Shown: positions 60,778 through 64,000 of the stretch, in pieces | Position numbering within the stretch: the stretch's first letter is position 1 | Layout of the letters: every line of letters begins with the position of its first letter | DNA from: Eutrophocola sp965662685 | Lineage (GTDB): Bacteria; Pseudomonadota; Gammaproteobacteria; Pseudomonadales; Pseudohongiellaceae | NCBI GenBank assembly: GCA_965662685.1 | Contig: CBFIIQ010000007.1 | Location: 20,460 to 84,459 of the forward strand | Direction of reading: 5' to 3' | Length of the DNA stretch: 64,000 nt | Program-made: the position numbers and the translations under genes | Notes under the pieces: generated by a model | Told to the model about the DNA's origin: nothing | What the model saw: the letters and a program-made list of their open reading frames with translations, nothing else | The model's database searches: none

Positions 60778-62874
60778 TTAAGCACCTTTATCGATAATTA
60801 AATTAGCGATTGCAGCAGGTACTTCGGCGTATTTATGGAATTCCATGGTATAGGTTGCACGTCCCTGGGTGGCAGAACGCAGATCAGTTGAATAGCCAAA
60901 CATCTCCGCAAGAGGTACTTCTGCATTGATTATTTTCCCGGAAGCACTGTCTTCCATCCCCTGAACAATGCCGCGGCGACGGTTAAGGTCACCCATAACA
61001 TCACCCATATAATCTTCAGGTGTGACTACTTCAACTTTCATTACAGGTTCCAATAGTGCGGCCTCGGCGGCAAGAGCGCCCTTTTTCAATGCCATGGAAC
61101 CGGCAATTTTGAACGCCATTTCACTGGAGTCGACATCATGGAAAGAACCATCATAAAGGGTGACCTTCATTGCCAGCAGAGGATAGCCAGCCAGACAGCC
61201 GTTTTTCATCTGTTCCTGAACACCCTTATCTACCGCCGGAATATATTCCCGGGGAATGGTACCGCCGACAATTTCATTTACAAATTCGTATTCTGAATCT
61301 GCCGGTAATGGCTCCAGTCGCAACCAGACATGGCCATACTGCCCACGACCACCGGACTGTTTAACATGCTTACCTTCAATTTCAACGGTTTTACGAATAG
61401 TTTCGCGGTATGCCACTTGTGGTTTACCAATATTCGCTTCCACATTAAATTCACGACGCATTCGGTCAACAAGGACGTCCAGATGAAGTTCGCCCATACC
61501 TGAAATAATGGTCTGACCGGACTCCTCATCGGTTTCTACACGGAAGGAGGGATCTTCCTGAGCCAGCTTGCCCAGCGCAATACCCATTTTTTCCTGGTCA
61601 GCCTTGGTTTTTGGCTCTACAGCAACAGAGATAACCGGTTCCGGGAAATCCATTTTTTCAAGAGTAATGACATCATCAAGGCTGCAAAGGGTCTCACCGG
61701 TAGTAACATCTTTAAGACCGATAGCTGCCGCAATATCACCGGCCAGTACTTCCTTGATTTCTTCCCGGGAATTGGAATGCATCTGTACCATACGACCAAC
61801 ACGTTCTTTCTTCGACTTTAACGGGTTATAGATGGTATCGCCGGAATTCAGGGTACCTGAATAAACACGGAAAAAGGTTAATGTGCCGACAAAGGGATCA
61901 GTAGCAATCTTGAACGCCAGCGCAGCAAAAGGGGCTTTATCATCAGCTTCCCGGGTAGCTACTGTTTCACCGTCTTCGAGAACACCATCAATCGCCTTTA
62001 CTTCAATAGGCGCCGGCATAAACTCTATTACCGCATCCAGCATCGCCTGCACACCCTTGTTCTTAAAAGCAGAACCACACAGGGTTGGCACAATTTCATT
62101 AGCCAGGGTGCGTAAACGTAGACCCTGCTTGATTTCTTCCTCGCTGAGCTCTTCGCCTTCGAGGTACTTGCTCATCAATTCTTCATTGGCTTCTGCTGCG
62201 GCTTCGATAAGATTTGAACGCCACTTTTCGCATTCTTCCTTCATATCTTCCGGAATGTCATCATACTCAAATGTAGTACCCTGGTCTTCCTCATTCCAGA
62301 TGATGCGCTTCATTTTAATCAGATCAATAACACCCTTGAATTGATCTTCAGCACCAATAGCAAGCTGGATAGGCACCGGGTTTGCGCCCAGGCGCTCTTT
62401 CATCTGCTCTACAACTTTAAGGAAATCTGCACCAGCACGGTCCATCTTGTTAACAAAAACCATACGCGGGACTTCATAACGATTCGCCTGGCGCCATACT
62501 GTTTCAGTCTGGGGTTGTACTCCCGAACTGGCACATAACACCACTACGGCACCGTCAAGTACACGCAAGGAACGTTCTACCTCAATGGTGAAGTCAACGT
62601 GTCCAGGGGTATCAATGATATTAATCCGATGGTCTTCAAACTGGTTATTCATGCCATTCCAGAAACAGGTAGTGGCAGCCGAGGTAATAGTGATACCCCG
62701 CTCCTGTTCCTGCTCCATCCAGTCCATGACCGCAGCACCGTCGTGTACTTCACCAATCTTGTGTGAAATACCGGTATAAAAAAGAACACGTTCGGTAGTT
62801 GTGGTTTTTCCAGCATCCACGTGAGCACAGATCCCTATATTGCGATAGCGGTTTAGGGGCGTTTTTCTGGCCAC
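60778..62874 (-). CDS. fusA: Elongation factor G
   Basis: This 698-residue translocation GTPase has G1 AHVDAGKTTTTERVLFYTG, DTPGHVDF (G3) and NKMDRAGADF (G4), then domains II-V with the 'SGMGELHLDVLVDRMRREF' region and 'GGTIPREYIPAVDKG'. It follows rpsG by 43 bp. No tuf gene follows it in the window, although tufA is usual at this place in gammaproteobacteria. Confidence 0.99.
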   Translation of the reverse strand: MARKTPLNRYRNIGICAHVDAGKTTTTERVLFYTGISHKIGEVHDGAAVMDWMEQEQERGITITSAATTCFWNGMNNQFEDHRINIIDTPGHVDFTIEVERSLRVLDGAVVVLCASSGVQPQTETVWRQANRYEVPRMVFVNKMDRAGADFLKVVEQMKERLGANPVPIQLAIGAEDQFKGVIDLIKMKRIIWNEEDQGTTFEYDDIPEDMKEECEKWRSNLIEAAAEANEELMSKYLEGEELSEEEIKQGLRLRTLANEIVPTLCGSAFKNKGVQAMLDAVIEFMPAPIEVKAIDGVLEDGETVATREADDKAPFAALAFKIATDPFVGTLTFFRVYSGTLNSGDTIYNPLKSKKERVGRMVQMHSNSREEIKEVLAGDIAAAIGLKDVTTGETLCSLDDVITLEKMDFPEPVISVAVEPKTKADQEKMGIALGKLAQEDPSFRVETDEESGQTIISGMGELHLDVLVDRMRREFNVEANIGKPQVAYRETIRKTVEIEGKHVKQSGGRGQYGHVWLRLEPLPADSEYEFVNEIVGGTIPREYIPAVDKGVQEQMKNGCLAGYPLLAMKVTLYDGSFHDVDSSEMAFKIAGSMALKKGALAAEAALLEPVMKVEVVTPEDYMGDVMGDLNRRRGIVQGMEDSASGKIINAEVPLAEMFGYSTDLRSATQGRATYTMEFHKYAEVPAAIANLIIDKGA

Positions 62875-62917
62875 AGTGAAACCCTCAATAAACTCAGGTT
62901 ATGGAAAAATCTGGTAC

Positions 62918-63388
62918 TTAGAAACGATAGTGTGAGAAGGCGCGGTTGGCTTCAGCCATACGATGGACATCTTCGCGCTTCTTGACCGCACTGCCACGAC
63001 CTTCAGCTGCATCCATCACTTCGCCGGCAAGGCGCAGTGCCATGGATTTTTCACCACGACTACGTGAATGATCTACCAGCCAACGCATTGCCAGGGCATT
63101 ACGTCGATCAGGGCGTACTTCTACGGGGACCTGGTAAGTAGCACCACCGACACGGCGAGACTTAACCTCTACCAGCGGAGCAATATTTTCCAGGGCGGTT
63201 TCAAAGGCTTCCAGCGGATCCTTGCCGGATTTTTCGGCGACTACATCCAGTGCACCATAAACAATTTTTTCAGCAACTGATTTCTTACCATCAACCATTA
63301 CATGGTTCATGAACTTGGCAATAGTCTTGTTACCAAACTTGGGATCGGGAAGAACTTCCCGTTTTGCAATAACTCGTCTTCTTGGCAT
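62918..63388 (-). CDS. rpsG: 30S ribosomal protein S7
   Basis: At 156 residues it starts MPRRRVIAKREVLPDPKFGN and has 'VGGATYQVPVEVRPDRRNALAMRWL' and a short C-terminus ending AFSHYRF. S7 binds the 3' domain of 16S rRNA; in E. coli it represses the str operon. Confidence 0.98.
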   Translation of the reverse strand: MPRRRVIAKREVLPDPKFGNKTIAKFMNHVMVDGKKSVAEKIVYGALDVVAEKSGKDPLEAFETALENIAPLVEVKSRRVGGATYQVPVEVRPDRRNALAMRWLVDHSRSRGEKSMALRLAGEVMDAAEGRGSAVKKREDVHRMAEANRAFSHYRF

Positions 63389-63471
63389 GATTTCCTCTCT
63401 TCAGGCTCACCCGGAATAATGAAGCGTTGCTTCCAGAATCCGGCCTTACTGGAATTGATAGGGATTAGGTT

Positions 63472-63843
63472 TTATTTAGGTCGCTTGGTTCCATACTTGG
63501 AGCGGCCCTGTTTACGATCAGCTACACCGGAAGTATCCAGAGAGCCACGTACTGTGTGATAACGCACACCTGGCAAGTCTTTTACCCTTCCACCCCTGAT
63601 CAGGATTACGGAGTGTTCCTGCAAGTTATGTCCTTCACCACCAATATAAGAAGTTACCTCAAAGCCATTGGTAAGGCGCACACGGCAGACTTTACGCAAA
63701 GCAGAGTTTGGTTTCTTGGGAGTAGTTGTGTAGACACGTGTGCAGACACCACGACGTTGCGGGCAACCCTGCAACGCTGGTACGTCACTCTTGTCGTGCT
63801 TGTTTTTCCTGGGCTTGCGAACCAGTTGGTTAACAGTCGCCAT
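63472..63843 (-). CDS. rpsL: 30S ribosomal protein S12
   Basis: At 123 residues it has TTTPKKPNSALRKVCRVRL and GGRVKDLPGVRYHTVRG. The residues linked with streptomycin response in E. coli (the lysines in these two loops) are the sensitive type. S12 is at the decoding centre. It is the first gene of the supercluster, with a GGAG box before the ATG and a strong promoter upstream. Confidence 0.99.
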   Translation of the reverse strand: MATVNQLVRKPRKNKHDKSDVPALQGCPQRRGVCTRVYTTTPKKPNSALRKVCRVRLTNGFEVTSYIGGEGHNLQEHSVILIRGGRVKDLPGVRYHTVRGSLDTSGVADRKQGRSKYGTKRPK

Positions 63844-63884
63844 TTAATGCTCCGAAATTCTTCGTTATTTTTCAAAGAGGCGCG

Positions 63885-63913
63885 ATTGTAATGATCACGC
63901 CTCACCTAGTCAA
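63885..63913 (-). promoter_or_regulatory. Strong sigma70-type promoter of the str operon
   Basis: On the minus strand TTGACT (63908-63913) and TACAAT (63885-63890) have exactly 17 bp spacing and are followed by the G/C-rich discriminator CGCGCC, a pattern of growth-rate- and ppGpp-controlled promoters. It is about 42 bp before the rpsL ATG. Confidence 0.82.
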
Positions 63914-63922
63914 CTTATACTA

Positions 63923-63973
63923 GTCACAAGTGTCAAGTTCCAAGCCCAAAGCGCTTTGCTTGAGACTTGTGAC
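63923..63973. repeat. Imperfect palindromic intergenic repeat, copy 2
   Basis: GTCACAAGTGTCAAG (63923-63937) and CTTGAGACTTGTGAC (63959-63973) are complementary at 14 of 15 positions around a 21-nt spacer. It lies just upstream of the rpsL promoter and shares the CTTGTGAC theme with the element at 44580-44661. Confidence 0.55.
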
Positions 63974-64000
63974 CAGCGACTTGCGACCGGCTCAATCCTC

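Noticed and set aside
1..64000. tRNA or rRNA genes
   Set aside because: No cloverleaf-like segment with conserved T-loop sequence and no rRNA stretch was recognised in the gaps between genes.

Overview
The window looks like part of a chromosome from a free-living, probably marine, gammaproteobacterium. The evidence is the str/S10/spc/alpha ribosomal gene order with gammaproteobacterial-type proteins (zinc-free S14 of 101 aa, 206-aa S4), together with sulfatase, PQQ sugar dehydrogenase and sodium-symporter genes. Species cannot be fixed from this sequence. The assembly holds three runs of exactly 98 N. Two of them are flanked by the same 79-bp sequence on both sides, so they are scaffolding artefacts rather than real gaps.

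Layout. 1-2205: the 3' part of a sulfatase and an overlapping membrane-anchored formylglycine-generating enzyme. 2351-5922: pyruvate phosphate dikinase and a DenD-like dehydrogenase. 5932-8761 (minus): an SDR, a HupE/UreJ protein and a parvulin-type isomerase. 8961-11256: a small membrane protein, cyclopropane fatty acid synthase and a zinc-ribbon protein.

11490-23302 is the most interesting region. A split PEP-synthase/phenylphosphate-synthase-like enzyme has its phospho-histidine subunit at 11490-13307 and its ATP-grasp subunit at 18915-19997. The second half is translationally coupled to a biotin carrier, a biotin carboxylase and a PycB/OadA-like carboxyltransferase. Between the two halves lies a complete DSF (diffusible signal factor) quorum-sensing module: rpfG (REC-HD-GYP), rpfC (5-TM hybrid kinase with Hpt) and a convergent rpfF (DSF synthase). 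This is the arrangement known from Xanthomonas, with an extra degenerate receiver domain in RpfC. RpfF would make a cis-2-unsaturated fatty acid, RpfC would sense it and phosphorylate RpfG, and RpfG would degrade cyclic di-GMP.

23388-32844: housekeeping and envelope genes (PQQ sugar dehydrogenase, pyrophosphatase, CorC-like protein, HAD phosphatase with glycosyltransferase 9) and a small type IV pilin/GspE-type ATPase locus. 33116-36655 (minus): a cresol-dehydrogenase-like flavoprotein, its cytochrome c and a sodium:solute symporter. 36907-41556: a group of secreted nuclease/phosphatase-like, phospholipase D-like, SYLF and glycerophosphodiesterase proteins that suggests lipid turnover. 41693-45845: a fused PyrD-PyrK protein, an exported fumarylacetoacetase-family protein and an alanine/serine-glyoxylate-type aminotransferase.

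45941-63843 (minus): one uninterrupted ribosomal supercluster from rpsL to rplQ. It lacks tuf between fusA and rpsJ; that gap instead holds a terminator-like hairpin with a strong sigma70-type promoter inside it. A matching promoter precedes rpsL, and a bidirectional terminator follows rplQ.
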